This document shows, one piece after another, positions 43,412-50,689 of a DNA stretch of 52,534 bases. The position numbers and the translations under genes are program-made. Location of the stretch: contig NCCT01000019.1 of the NCBI GenBank assembly GCA_002279795.1, positions 1 to 52,534 of the forward strand. The letters run 5' to 3'. Position 1 is the stretch's first letter; every line of letters starts with the position of its first letter. The notes under the pieces are model-generated. The model saw only the letters and a list, made by a program, of their open reading frames with translations, was not told the origin of the DNA and searched no databases. This DNA comes from Hydrogenophilales bacterium 12-61-10. GTDB lineage: Bacteria > Pseudomonadota > Gammaproteobacteria > Burkholderiales > Thiobacillaceae.

Positions 43412-44338
43412 TTACATCCCCGCCGCCTGCTGGTCGGCGTGGTAGCTCGACCGCACCATTGGGCCGCATGCGGCGTGCTTGAAACCCATCGCCAGCGCTT
43501 CCTGCTCGAACTGGGCAAAACGCTCCGGCGTCACGAAGCGCAGCACCGGCAAATGGTGTTGCGACGGTTGCAGGTACTGCCCCAGTGTCAGCATGTCGAC
43601 CTCATGGGCGCGCAGATCGCGCATCACCTGCAGGATCTCGTCGTCTTCCTCGCCCAGCCCCAGCATCAGGCCGGACTTGGTCGGCACATCGGGATGGCGC
43701 GCCTTGAAATCCTTCAGTAATTTGAGCGAATGCACGTAGTCGGCACCTGGACGCGCCGCCTTGTACAAACGCGGCACGGTTTCCAGGTTGTGGTTCATCA
43801 CGTCCGGCGGCGCGGTATCGAGAATATCCAGCGCACGGTCATGGCGACCGCGAAAGTCCGGCGTCAGGATTTCGATCCGCGTCGCCGGCGACAACTCGCG
43901 CACCGCGCGGATGCAGTCGATGAAATGCTGCGCGCCGCCGTCGCGCAGATCGTCGCGATCGACGCTGGTGATGACCACATATTTCAACGCCATCAGTGCA
44001 ATGGTTTCGCCCAGATGACGCGGCTCGTCGACGTCTGGCGGCAACGGCGTGCCGTGGCCGACGTCGCAGAACGGGCAGCGCCGCGTGCACAGGTCGCCGA
44101 GGATCATGAAGGTCGCGGTGCCATGGCCGAAACATTCGCCCAGATTGGGGCACGACGCCTCCTCGCACACCGTATGCAGCTTGGCCTCGCGCAGGATGCC
44201 TTTCAGCCGCGCGACATTCGGCAGGCTCGGAGCCTTGGCGCGAATCCACGGCGGCAGGCGCATGCGCTCCTGCGGCACGATCTTGATCGGGATGCGCGCG
44301 GTTTTGGCCGCGCCTTTATGCTGGATGGGATCGGCCAT
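43412..44338 (-). CDS. lipA: Lipoyl synthase
   Basis: 308 aa. Radical-SAM enzyme that inserts two sulfurs into octanoyl groups. The auxiliary cluster Cys are in [12 protein letters not shown], the radical-SAM motif CTRRCPFCD binds the second 4Fe-4S cluster, and the conserved C-terminal Ser is in [25 protein letters not shown] and [11 protein letters not shown] are further family segments. It converges with the PEP-CTERM gene (2-nt gap). The lipB gene lies upstream, separated by a Rieske protein and a TrpD-like gene. Confidence 0.97.
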   Translation of the reverse strand: MADPIQHKGAAKTARIPIKIVPQERMRLPPWIRAKAPSLPNVARLKGILREAKLHTVCEEASCPNLGECFGHGTATFMILGDLCTRRCPFCDVGHGTPLPPDVDEPRHLGETIALMALKYVVITSVDRDDLRDGGAQHFIDCIRAVRELSPATRIEILTPDFRGRHDRALDILDTAPPDVMNHNLETVPRLYKAARPGADYVHSLKLLKDFKARHPDVPTKSGLMLGLGEEDDEILQVMRDLRAHEVDMLTLGQYLQPSQHHLPVLRFVTPERFAQFEQEALAMGFKHAACGPMVRSSYHADQQAAGM

Positions 44339-44344
44339 GAATAA

Positions 44345-44372
44345 GGTGAACCGTGAGCGGTGAACGGGGAAC
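44345..44372. repeat. Heptamer tandem repeat upstream of lipA
   Basis: Four 7-nt units on the plus strand: GGTGAAC, CGTGAGC, GGTGAAC, GGGGAAC. They fill most of the 36-nt gap between the Rieske gene and lipA. A related array lies at 46435-46469 in the opposite orientation. Confidence 0.75.
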
Positions 44373-44374
44373 GG

Positions 44375-44683
44375 TCAGACCTGAACCCAGACCTGCCCGG
44401 CTTCGATTTTAACCGGGTAGGTCTTGATCGGCTCGTCAGCCGGATCGCAGGTAGGCTGGCCAGTGGTCAGATCGAAGTAGCTGCCGTGCAGCGAACACTT
44501 GATCTTGCCGTCCTTGATGCAGCCGAGATACAGCGAGTAATCCTCGTGAGTACACATTTCATCGACGACATAATGCGTACCGTTCGAGTTGCACAACAGC
44601 AGCTTTTTGCCGTCGATGACGACGCGCTTCATCTGCGCCGGCTTGAGTTCGTCGGCAGCGGCAATGGCGACATATTCAGCCAT
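44375..44683 (-). CDS. Small Rieske-type [2Fe-2S] protein (NirD/ferredoxin component-like)
   Basis: 102 aa from the ATG overlapping the TrpD-like stop (TGATG). The two Rieske motifs are Cys44-Thr-His46 (CTHEDYSLYLG) and Cys63-Ser-Leu-His66 (CSLHGSYFDL). PIKTYPVKIEAGQVWVQV is the closing barrel strand. Such stand-alone Rieske proteins pass electrons to oxygenases or reductases; no partner oxygenase is seen here. Its tight coupling to the TrpD-like gene and place between lipB and lipA are unusual compared with enterobacteria. Confidence 0.9.
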   Translation of the reverse strand: MAEYVAIAAADELKPAQMKRVVIDGKKLLLCNSNGTHYVVDEMCTHEDYSLYLGCIKDGKIKCSLHGSYFDLTTGQPTCDPADEPIKTYPVKIEAGQVWVQV

Positions 44684-45783
44684 CACTTCACCCGTGCCAC
44701 GGCGCGGCCGGAATCCAGCACCGCACGAATCTGCGCCGCCGCATCGGCCACGCTGGCGGCCTTGCCGACGTGGTGCAGGACGATCGAGCCGGCCAGCACC
44801 AGCGAGTCGTAAGTCGCACCCTTGTCGCCCTTGAGCGCCAGAATTCCGGCCTCGGCAGCAGCGCGTGCGGTGGCCTTGATGTCGATGGCGGCGACGATTT
44901 CGTCCTCGCCTGCTTCACCCGCCACGCTGCCGGGCAGCGGCACGGCGCGCACCGGCTGGTCGATGCCGAGCGCTACCGGATCGATGCTGGCTTCGATTTC
45001 CTCGCCACGGTCGTGGTAATGGAAATACTTGCCGGTTTGCCGCAACGACGGAATCACCCCGCCCTCGACGCCACGCACGATGCACGCGGTGTCGAATCCG
45101 GCCACCCGGGCAAGGTCGGCGTACACCGGTGGATAAGGCTTGTGCACGTAGCCGGTGACGAAATGGGTCAGCTTCTTGCCGGCAATCGGCTTCGACAACA
45201 CTTCCACCGTGGTCAGCACCTGACGCTTGATCATCTGCGTGCGCAGCGGAATCAGCTTGTGCATGCCGGGGTTGGATTGCGCCCAGCCGAGGGCCGGGTC
45301 GCTCAGGCGTGCGGCGGCTTCGACCGGCGTCAGGTCCACCGGCACCCCCGCGGCTTCCAGCACATGGCGAACCGTGACGCCGAACTTGGGCCCGACCTTG
45401 TCGAGGCCATGCGACACCACATGCACGCCCAACTCGGCCAGCAACGGGCCGAGAAACGGCGCTGCAGGCAGGCAGCGGGTATAGCCGTCGTACGGATCGC
45501 CGATATCGACCACCTCATCCACCTCGGCCGTCACGCGGAGCGTGGTGTCCAGCACGGCATCGAGCACGCCGCGGTTTTCGTCCATGGTCTCGCGCTTCAT
45601 GCGCAAGGCAATGAAATAAATGCCGACCTGAACCGGATCGATCATGTTGTCGATGATGGCCTTGGTGCCCAGGTGCGCCTCGGTGCGGCTGATGTCTTTC
45701 GACAGGTCGGGGCCGGTGGCGATGCGCTGGATAATCGAACGCATCAACAGCTTGGGATCGGACGGCAGGGTGTCGGTGGTCAT
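44683..45783 (-). CDS. TrpD2-like glycosyl/phosphoribosyltransferase family protein
   Basis: 366 aa from ATG 45783 with GGAG 6 nt upstream; a longer start at 45807 lacks support. The fold resembles anthranilate phosphoribosyltransferase (TrpD): an N-terminal helical part (LLMRSIIQRIATGPDLSKDI), then DIGDPYDGYTR in place of the GTGGD loop, VVSHGLDKVGPKFGVT (in place of KHGNR), and VVRGVEGG-like IVRGVEGGVIPS. The altered substrate loops suggest a TrpD2/YbiB-like protein rather than a tryptophan enzyme. Function of this group is not settled; nucleic-acid binding has been shown for YbiB. Confidence 0.8.
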   Translation of the reverse strand: MTTDTLPSDPKLLMRSIIQRIATGPDLSKDISRTEAHLGTKAIIDNMIDPVQVGIYFIALRMKRETMDENRGVLDAVLDTTLRVTAEVDEVVDIGDPYDGYTRCLPAAPFLGPLLAELGVHVVSHGLDKVGPKFGVTVRHVLEAAGVPVDLTPVEAAARLSDPALGWAQSNPGMHKLIPLRTQMIKRQVLTTVEVLSKPIAGKKLTHFVTGYVHKPYPPVYADLARVAGFDTACIVRGVEGGVIPSLRQTGKYFHYHDRGEEIEASIDPVALGIDQPVRAVPLPGSVAGEAGEDEIVAAIDIKATARAAAEAGILALKGDKGATYDSLVLAGSIVLHHVGKAASVADAAAQIRAVLDSGRAVARVK

Positions 45784-45832
45784 AAATAACTCCAATAGAA
45801 GCAACAAGAATACTAATAACCGACTAAATCAG

Positions 45833-46468
45833 TCAAGAATAGATCGTATGGCGCAAGGCGAGCTCGACAGCTTGCACCAATGCCGGCAGCGATTCGCTGA
45901 CGCCGAGGGCGCGGCATTGCGTGACCTGCATGCCGGCATACCCGCAGGGATTGATCGCCAAAAACGGCTGCAAATCCATGTCCACATTCAGTGCCAGGCC
46001 GTGATAGGTGCAGCCCTGCTTGACGCGCAGTCCCAGCGCGGCAATTTTGGCGCCCGCCACGTACACCCCCGGCGCGCCCGCCTGCCGGGTGGCGCTCACC
46101 GCCACGCCGTCCAGCACGTCGATCACGGCCTGCTCCATCCGCGTGACCAGTTCGCGAATGCCATAACCGCACCGCCGCAGATCGACCAGCACATAGGCGA
46201 CGATCTGTCCCGGGCCGTGATAGGTGATCTGCCCGCCGCGATCGATCGGCACGACAGGGATGTCGGTGGCGGCGATCAGGTGCTCGGGCTTGCCCGCCTG
46301 GCCCTGGGTGTAAACCGGCGGATGCTCCAGCAGCCAGATCTCATCCGGCGTATCTGCGCTGCGCTGCGCGGTGAAATCCTGCATCGCGCGCCAGGTCGGC
46401 AAGTACTCGACACGCCCCAGGTTACGGACAATCGCCTCACCCCTCCCCGCTTCCCGCTCCCCGTTCAC
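45833..46468 (-). CDS. lipB: Lipoyl(octanoyl) transferase
   Basis: About 211 aa from GTG 46468. Moves octanoyl from ACP to lipoyl-domain proteins. Motifs: [60 protein letters not shown], the acyl-binding Lys in [11 protein letters not shown], and the catalytic Cys in NPCGYAGM. The exact start is uncertain: the first 12 codons ([12 protein letters not shown]) lie in a heptamer repeat, and the conserved protein begins at the IVRNLG codon region. GTG 46492 would overlap ybeD. Gene order ybeD-lipB-lipA is as in other Proteobacteria. Confidence 0.94.
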   Translation of the reverse strand: MNGEREAGRGEAIVRNLGRVEYLPTWRAMQDFTAQRSADTPDEIWLLEHPPVYTQGQAGKPEHLIAATDIPVVPIDRGGQITYHGPGQIVAYVLVDLRRCGYGIRELVTRMEQAVIDVLDGVAVSATRQAGAPGVYVAGAKIAALGLRVKQGCTYHGLALNVDMDLQPFLAINPCGYAGMQVTQCRALGVSESLPALVQAVELALRHTIYS

Positions 46469-46469
46469 C
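46435..46469. repeat. Heptamer tandem repeat at the lipB start
   Basis: Five 7-nt units read on the minus strand: GGTGAAC, GGGGAGC, GGGAAGC, GGGGAGG, GGTGAGG. They lie right after the ybeD stop and cover the codons before the conserved LipB sequence, and may supply its ribosome-binding site. Confidence 0.7.
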
Positions 46470-46470
46470 G

Positions 46471-46752
46471 TCAAAGCGCCATCTTCACCCACGGATGCGC
46501 GGTGATCTCGAGATACAGCGCATCAAGCTGGGCTTTGGACGTGGCACGAACGACACAGGTTACGCTCAGGTAATTGCCTTTGCTCGACACGCGAATTTCG
46601 GCAGTATCGGGATCGAAATCAGGCGCATGGCGCTGCACCAGCTCGATCATGGTCTGCGAGAACTCGTCGCCTCCGCCGGGGGACACGCGCCGTTCACCCA
46701 TGATCTTGACTGGAAAATCGGTCGGAAATTCGAGCAGGGTCTCCTCGCTCAT
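46471..46752 (-). CDS. ybeD: YbeD/DUF493 family protein
   Basis: 93 aa. Family marks: [15 protein letters not shown], the [20 protein letters not shown] strand region and [20 protein letters not shown], ending HPWVKMAL, all typical of the small ACT-like YbeD proteins found before lipB. A regulatory role in lipoate metabolism or in proteolysis has been suggested for this family but is not firm. It overlaps the aminotransferase gene by 4 nt. Confidence 0.93.
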   Translation of the reverse strand: MSEETLLEFPTDFPVKIMGERRVSPGGGDEFSQTMIELVQRHAPDFDPDTAEIRVSSKGNYLSVTCVVRATSKAQLDALYLEITAHPWVKMAL

Positions 46753-47612
46753 GCGCGCATCACCTGTTGTTTGAATTGCTGGTACAGCGCATCCATCTGC
46801 CGCGCCATCGGTCCTTGTTTACCGTTGCCGACCGGCGTGCCATCGAGACGCACGATCGGCATGATTTCCTTGGTCGACGACGTCATCCACAATTCATCCA
46901 CGCCGCGCAGTTCGGCTTCGCTGATCGAACGCAGCGCGGACGGAATGCCATGCGCTGCAGCGAGCTCGAGCACCACGTCGTAGGTGATGCCGGTCAGAAT
47001 CAGCAAAGAGGGCGGCGGCGCCAGCAACACGCCGTTTTTCACTGCAAAAATATTGCTCGCCGCGCCTTCGCTCAAAAAGCCGTCGCGCAGCATCACGGTT
47101 TCGGCACAACCGGCCTCCACCGCCTGCTGGCGCGCCAGCACATTGGCAAGCAGCGAGATCGCCTTGATATCGCAGCGCCCCCAGCGGATGTCCGGCGCCG
47201 TGATCGCGCACACGCCGGCCTCTTTCTGCGCAAGCGTTGCACTCACCAGCGGCTGGGAAAACATGAACACGGTCGGCGCCACGCCAAGCGGAAAAGCATG
47301 ATCGCGCGGCGTCTGTCCCGATTCAGGCGTGCCGCGCGTGATCTGCAAGTAAACCGACTGGTCGTCGAAATCCTGCAACGCGATCAGTTGCTCGACCAGC
47401 TCGCACCATCTCGCCACACCATGCGGGTTGGCCAGACGGATGCCGTCGAGACTGCCCTGCAGACGGCGCAGGTGCTCCTCAAGTCGGAACGGCTTGCGCG
47501 AATACACCGGCACCAGTTCGTACACGCCATCGCCGAACACAAAGCCGCGGTCGAGCGGCGACACTTTCGCCTCGGCCAGCGGCAGGAACTGTCCATCCAG
47601 ATAGACGCTCAT
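46749..47612 (-). CDS. dat: D-amino-acid aminotransferase (PLP fold type IV)
   Basis: 287 aa from the ATG overlapping the PBP stop (TGATG); the much longer open frame upstream is a read-through of the neighbour. Fold-IV features: SVYLDGQFLPLAEAKVSPLD, RGFVFGDGVYELVPVY, the PLP Lys in RCDIKAISLLANVLA, Glu in LSEGAASNIFAV, and LTGITYDVVLELA. It interconverts D-alanine and D-glutamate with their keto acids, so it fits among peptidoglycan genes. Some betaproteobacterial homologues are annotated as branched-chain or 4-amino-4-deoxychorismate enzymes; the context favours Dat. Confidence 0.88.
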   Translation of the reverse strand: MSVYLDGQFLPLAEAKVSPLDRGFVFGDGVYELVPVYSRKPFRLEEHLRRLQGSLDGIRLANPHGVARWCELVEQLIALQDFDDQSVYLQITRGTPESGQTPRDHAFPLGVAPTVFMFSQPLVSATLAQKEAGVCAITAPDIRWGRCDIKAISLLANVLARQQAVEAGCAETVMLRDGFLSEGAASNIFAVKNGVLLAPPPSLLILTGITYDVVLELAAAHGIPSALRSISEAELRGVDELWMTSSTKEIMPIVRLDGTPVGNGKQGPMARQMDALYQQFKQQVMRA

Positions 47613-48733
47613 CACTCCACCATCAGCCGGATCGAATCCCAGGCCCGGCCGAAAATGCCGGCCACGCTCACACCCTGCAGCGCCACCAGCGCAAACTCTC
47701 CCAGCGGCTTGCCATCGAGCGTCAGGCGCAGGCTGCCCATGCGCTGACCCTTGCGCACCGGCGCCAGTACCGGCTGCTGGGTGATGACCTGCGCCTTGAT
47801 CCGTGCGGCGCTGCCGTGCGGGATCAACACGTGCAAGTTCTGCGCAAAGCCCAGCGCTACGGAATCGCTGATGCCGCGGTACAACTTGACCACTTTGACC
47901 GGCTGCCGGGCGCGATACAACAGCACGCTGTCGAAGTTCTCGAAGCCATCGTTCAGAAGTTTCAGCGCATCCTGGGTGCGCAGCGCGTCGCTGCGCGCAC
48001 CCAGTACCACCGCGATACGTTGCTGGTCGCCGCGTTGCGCCGAGGCCACGCTGCAATACCCCGCCTGCGCGGTGCGGCCGACCTTCAGGCCATTCACCGC
48101 AGGGTCGCGCCATAACAGGCGATTGGCGTTGTAATAGGTGATGCCCTTGAAAACCAGTTCCTTCTGCGTGAAAAACGTCTGGCGATTGGCAAAGTCGCTG
48201 ACGAGCGCCCGCCCCAGTATCGCCAGGTCACGTGCGCTCGATTCGTGCCCCGGCTCGGTCAGGCCGGTGGCATTCATGAAGCGGGTCTTGCCCATGCCAA
48301 GGCGTTTCGCTTCGCTGTTCATGCGCTCGACAAACGCCGCCTCGCTGCCGTCGGCCGCCGTCACCAGCGTCAGCGTGGCGTCGCTGGCAGAGTGCACCAG
48401 CATCGCCTGCAGCAGGGTGTCGACGCTGATCTGCTCGCCCGCCTTGAGAAAGACGCGCGCACCGTCGACCTGTTCGGCCGCCGGCGGCACGCTGAGCATT
48501 TCGCCCAGGCTCAGCTTGTTTTTCTTGATGTCGCCCAGCAGGACATAAGCCGTCATCAACTGGGTCAGGGAAGCCGGAGCCAGGGGCAAATCGGCTTGAT
48601 GCGCCGCCAGCTCGCGGCCGGTTACCGCATCGATCGACACCCAGGCGCGCGCAGTCATGCCGGTCGGTGCAGCCCATGCCGTGAGTGCAAACAAAAGCCC
48701 GATCAAGCCGAAGTGAAAACGCGCGCTCAACAT
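47612..48733 (-). CDS. DacA (PBP5/6)-like D-Ala-D-Ala carboxypeptidase homologue with degenerate catalytic motifs
   Basis: 373 aa from ATG 48733 with a signal peptide (MLSARFHFGLIGLLFALTAW, then AA). The overall protein aligns with DacA: PASLTQLMTAYVLL, FLKAGEQISVDTLLQAML, FVERMNSEAKRLGM, NATGLTEPGHESSARDLA and a PBP5-like C-terminal domain (LRLTLDGKPLGEFALVAL). However the SxxK motif is Ser55-Leu-Thr-Gln58, SxN is Ser115-Ala-Ser117 and KTG is Lys217-Val-Gly219. The general-base Lys, the Asn and the Thr are all gone, so peptidase activity is unlikely. I checked these codons directly (CAG, AGC, GTC). Synteny is the normal rlpA-dacA place. Confidence 0.9.
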   Translation of the reverse strand: MLSARFHFGLIGLLFALTAWAAPTGMTARAWVSIDAVTGRELAAHQADLPLAPASLTQLMTAYVLLGDIKKNKLSLGEMLSVPPAAEQVDGARVFLKAGEQISVDTLLQAMLVHSASDATLTLVTAADGSEAAFVERMNSEAKRLGMGKTRFMNATGLTEPGHESSARDLAILGRALVSDFANRQTFFTQKELVFKGITYYNANRLLWRDPAVNGLKVGRTAQAGYCSVASAQRGDQQRIAVVLGARSDALRTQDALKLLNDGFENFDSVLLYRARQPVKVVKLYRGISDSVALGFAQNLHVLIPHGSAARIKAQVITQQPVLAPVRKGQRMGSLRLTLDGKPLGEFALVALQGVSVAGIFGRAWDSIRLMVE

Positions 48734-48740
48734 GGCCTGC

Positions 48741-49574
48741 TCAATCGCGTCGGACCAATATGGCATTCAAGGCAAGGCGCTCCTGCACCCTGCCGCGTTC
48801 CGCTTGCGCGGCGTCATCGCTGGGATACGGGCCGAGTTGCACGCGGTGCAACTTGCCGGTGAGGACGACGCGCGTCTGCTGGTCGTCGAGCTCGAGCTCG
48901 CGCGTCAGGCGCGCCAGCAATTGCTGGGCGTTGCCGGGGCTGGAAAAAGCCCCTACCTGCAGATAAAGGCCCTGTTCGATGGCTTCGCCCGTCGTGTCGT
49001 AGGCGGCCGAATCGAGACTTTCCACCCGCACCCGGGTGCTGCCCTTGCCGATATAGCCGAGCTTGCTCGCGGCGACATACGACAGATCGATAATGCGCTT
49101 GCTGTGAAACGGCCCGCGGTCATTGATCCGCACCACTACGCTTTTGCCATTGGCGAGCGAGGTGACCCGCACATAACTCGGGATCGGCAAGGTCGGGTGC
49201 GCCGCAGTCATCGCATACATGTCGTAGCGTTCGCCCGAGGCGGTTTTTCGACCGTGAAACCGCTTGCCGTACCACGAGGCGACGCCCTCTTCGCTGTGCG
49301 CACGGCGTTCGCTTTGCGGCACATAACGGCTGCCCATCACTTCGTAAGGGCGATTGGCAAAACGGTGCAGCGGCTCGGCACGCGGCACCGCGTCCGGGAT
49401 GGCGGCGAGGTTGGGCGGGGGCGAGGCATCAGGGCCGTCGTCGAGGTAATAACCGCCTTTTTTGGCGCTCTTGGCTGCACCTGGGGTTTTTTTGTCGCCG
49501 ACCGTTGGGCCGCTGCCGCAACCGGCCAGCACCAGGGTGATTGCGACCGAAGCAGAAATCAGGATCGTTTTCAT
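48741..49574 (-). CDS. rlpA: RlpA septal-ring lytic transglycosylase lipoprotein
   Basis: 277 aa. Lipoprotein signal with lipobox LAGC (Cys19). The double-psi beta-barrel is marked by EEGVASWYGKRFHGRKTASG, ERYDMYAMTAAHPTLP, VRVTSLANGKSVVVRINDRG and PFHSKRIIDLSYVAA. A SPOR domain ends the protein (EQGLYLQVGAFSSPGNAQQL, KLHRVQLGPYPSDDAAQ) and would bind denuded peptidoglycan at the division site. It cleaves glycan strands lacking stem peptides. It lies 17 nt after the rodA stop. Confidence 0.95.
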   Translation of the reverse strand: MKTILISASVAITLVLAGCGSGPTVGDKKTPGAAKSAKKGGYYLDDGPDASPPPNLAAIPDAVPRAEPLHRFANRPYEVMGSRYVPQSERRAHSEEGVASWYGKRFHGRKTASGERYDMYAMTAAHPTLPIPSYVRVTSLANGKSVVVRINDRGPFHSKRIIDLSYVAASKLGYIGKGSTRVRVESLDSAAYDTTGEAIEQGLYLQVGAFSSPGNAQQLLARLTRELELDDQQTRVVLTGKLHRVQLGPYPSDDAAQAERGRVQERLALNAILVRRD

Positions 49575-49591
49575 CGGCTCATTTTACCTCG

Positions 49592-50689
49592 TCAGGTTTT
49601 GTTGAGCTGGCGATGCGTCGCCACGCTCATCATGATGCCCACGCCCAGCAGCAGGGTGATGAACGCCGTGCCGCCATAGCTCATCAGCGGCAACGGGACG
49701 CCGACCACCGGCAGAATGCCCGAGACCATGCCCATGTTGACGAAGGCATAAGTGAACAGGTTCAGACTCAGCGTTGCGGCCATCAAGCGTCCGAACAACG
49801 TGGGGGCGCGTGCCGCAATCACCAGCCCCCGCGCGACGATGGCGAGATAAAGCCCTATCAGCAGGATCGTGCCGACATAGCCGAACTCCTCGCCAAATAC
49901 AGCATAGATGAAATCCGTCGTGCGCTCGGGAACGAAGTCGAGCTGGTTTTGCGTGCCCTGCATCCAGCCCTTGCCGAACAATCCGCCCGAACCGATCGCA
50001 ATGGTCGATTGAATGATGTGGTAACCATCGCCCAGCGGATCGGAGGTCGGGTCGAGCAAGGTCAGCACGCGGCGCTGCTGATAGTCATGCATCAGGCTCC
50101 ACACCAGCGGCAGGCTCGCGCCCGCCAGCGCGCCGCCGCCGGCGATCACCTTCCACGACAAGCCGGCAAAAAACAGCAGGTAAAAGCCTGACGCGCCGAT
50201 CATCAGCGCGGTGCCCAGATCCGGCTGACGCAGAATCAGCAGGAACGGCACCAGCAGCAATGCCCCGCCCACCCAAAAATGCTTGCCGCGCAAGCCGCCC
50301 TCGTTACGCTGGAAGTACCAGGCCAGCATCAGCGGCAGCGCCAGCTTCAGCAGTTCGGATGGCTGGAACGCAAAGCCGAGGTTGAGCCAGCGCCGCGCGC
50401 CGTTGCGAATTTCGCCGAACAAGGCCACCCCGACCAGCAAGATCACGCCAGCCACATACAGCGGCGGTCCCACTTTGGACAGGATGTGCGGCGGCACGTT
50501 GGCCATCACCACCATCACCGACAGCGCGAGGCCGATATTGATGAGATGGCCGCTGATGCGCGCCGGGCTCTGGCCCGACGCGCTCGTCACCATCGCCAGA
50601 CTCACCCCCAGCAGCAACACCACCAGGGTCAGCAGTATGCCGTCCAGATGACCCAGCCGGCGCAGAATCCAATGGCTATTCTGTGGCAT
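49592..50689 (-). CDS. mrdB: RodA peptidoglycan polymerase (SEDS family)
   Basis: A 365-aa protein with about 10 membrane helices. SEDS signatures: RWLNLGFAFQPSELLKLALP, QPDLGTALMIGASGF, the GSGGLFGKGWMQGTQNQLDF loop and ERTTDFIYAVFGEEFGYVG, then VVGVPLPLMSYGGTAF near the C-terminus. It polymerises lipid II for side-wall growth with PBP2 from the gene just upstream, which it overlaps by 14 nt. Expected length for RodA. Confidence 0.97.
   Translation of the reverse strand: MPQNSHWILRRLGHLDGILLTLVVLLLGVSLAMVTSASGQSPARISGHLINIGLALSVMVVMANVPPHILSKVGPPLYVAGVILLVGVALFGEIRNGARRWLNLGFAFQPSELLKLALPLMLAWYFQRNEGGLRGKHFWVGGALLLVPFLLILRQPDLGTALMIGASGFYLLFFAGLSWKVIAGGGALAGASLPLVWSLMHDYQQRRVLTLLDPTSDPLGDGYHIIQSTIAIGSGGLFGKGWMQGTQNQLDFVPERTTDFIYAVFGEEFGYVGTILLIGLYLAIVARGLVIAARAPTLFGRLMAATLSLNLFTYAFVNMGMVSGILPVVGVPLPLMSYGGTAFITLLLGVGIMMSVATHRQLNKT

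Noticed and set aside
44345-46469. Heptamer arrays as a CRISPR remnant
   Set aside because: Units are 7 nt without spacers and there are no cas genes.
46749-48113. 454-codon frame as a longer aminotransferase
   Set aside because: The first 166 codons are the DacA-like gene read in another frame; the fold-IV protein starts at MSVYLDGQF (47612).
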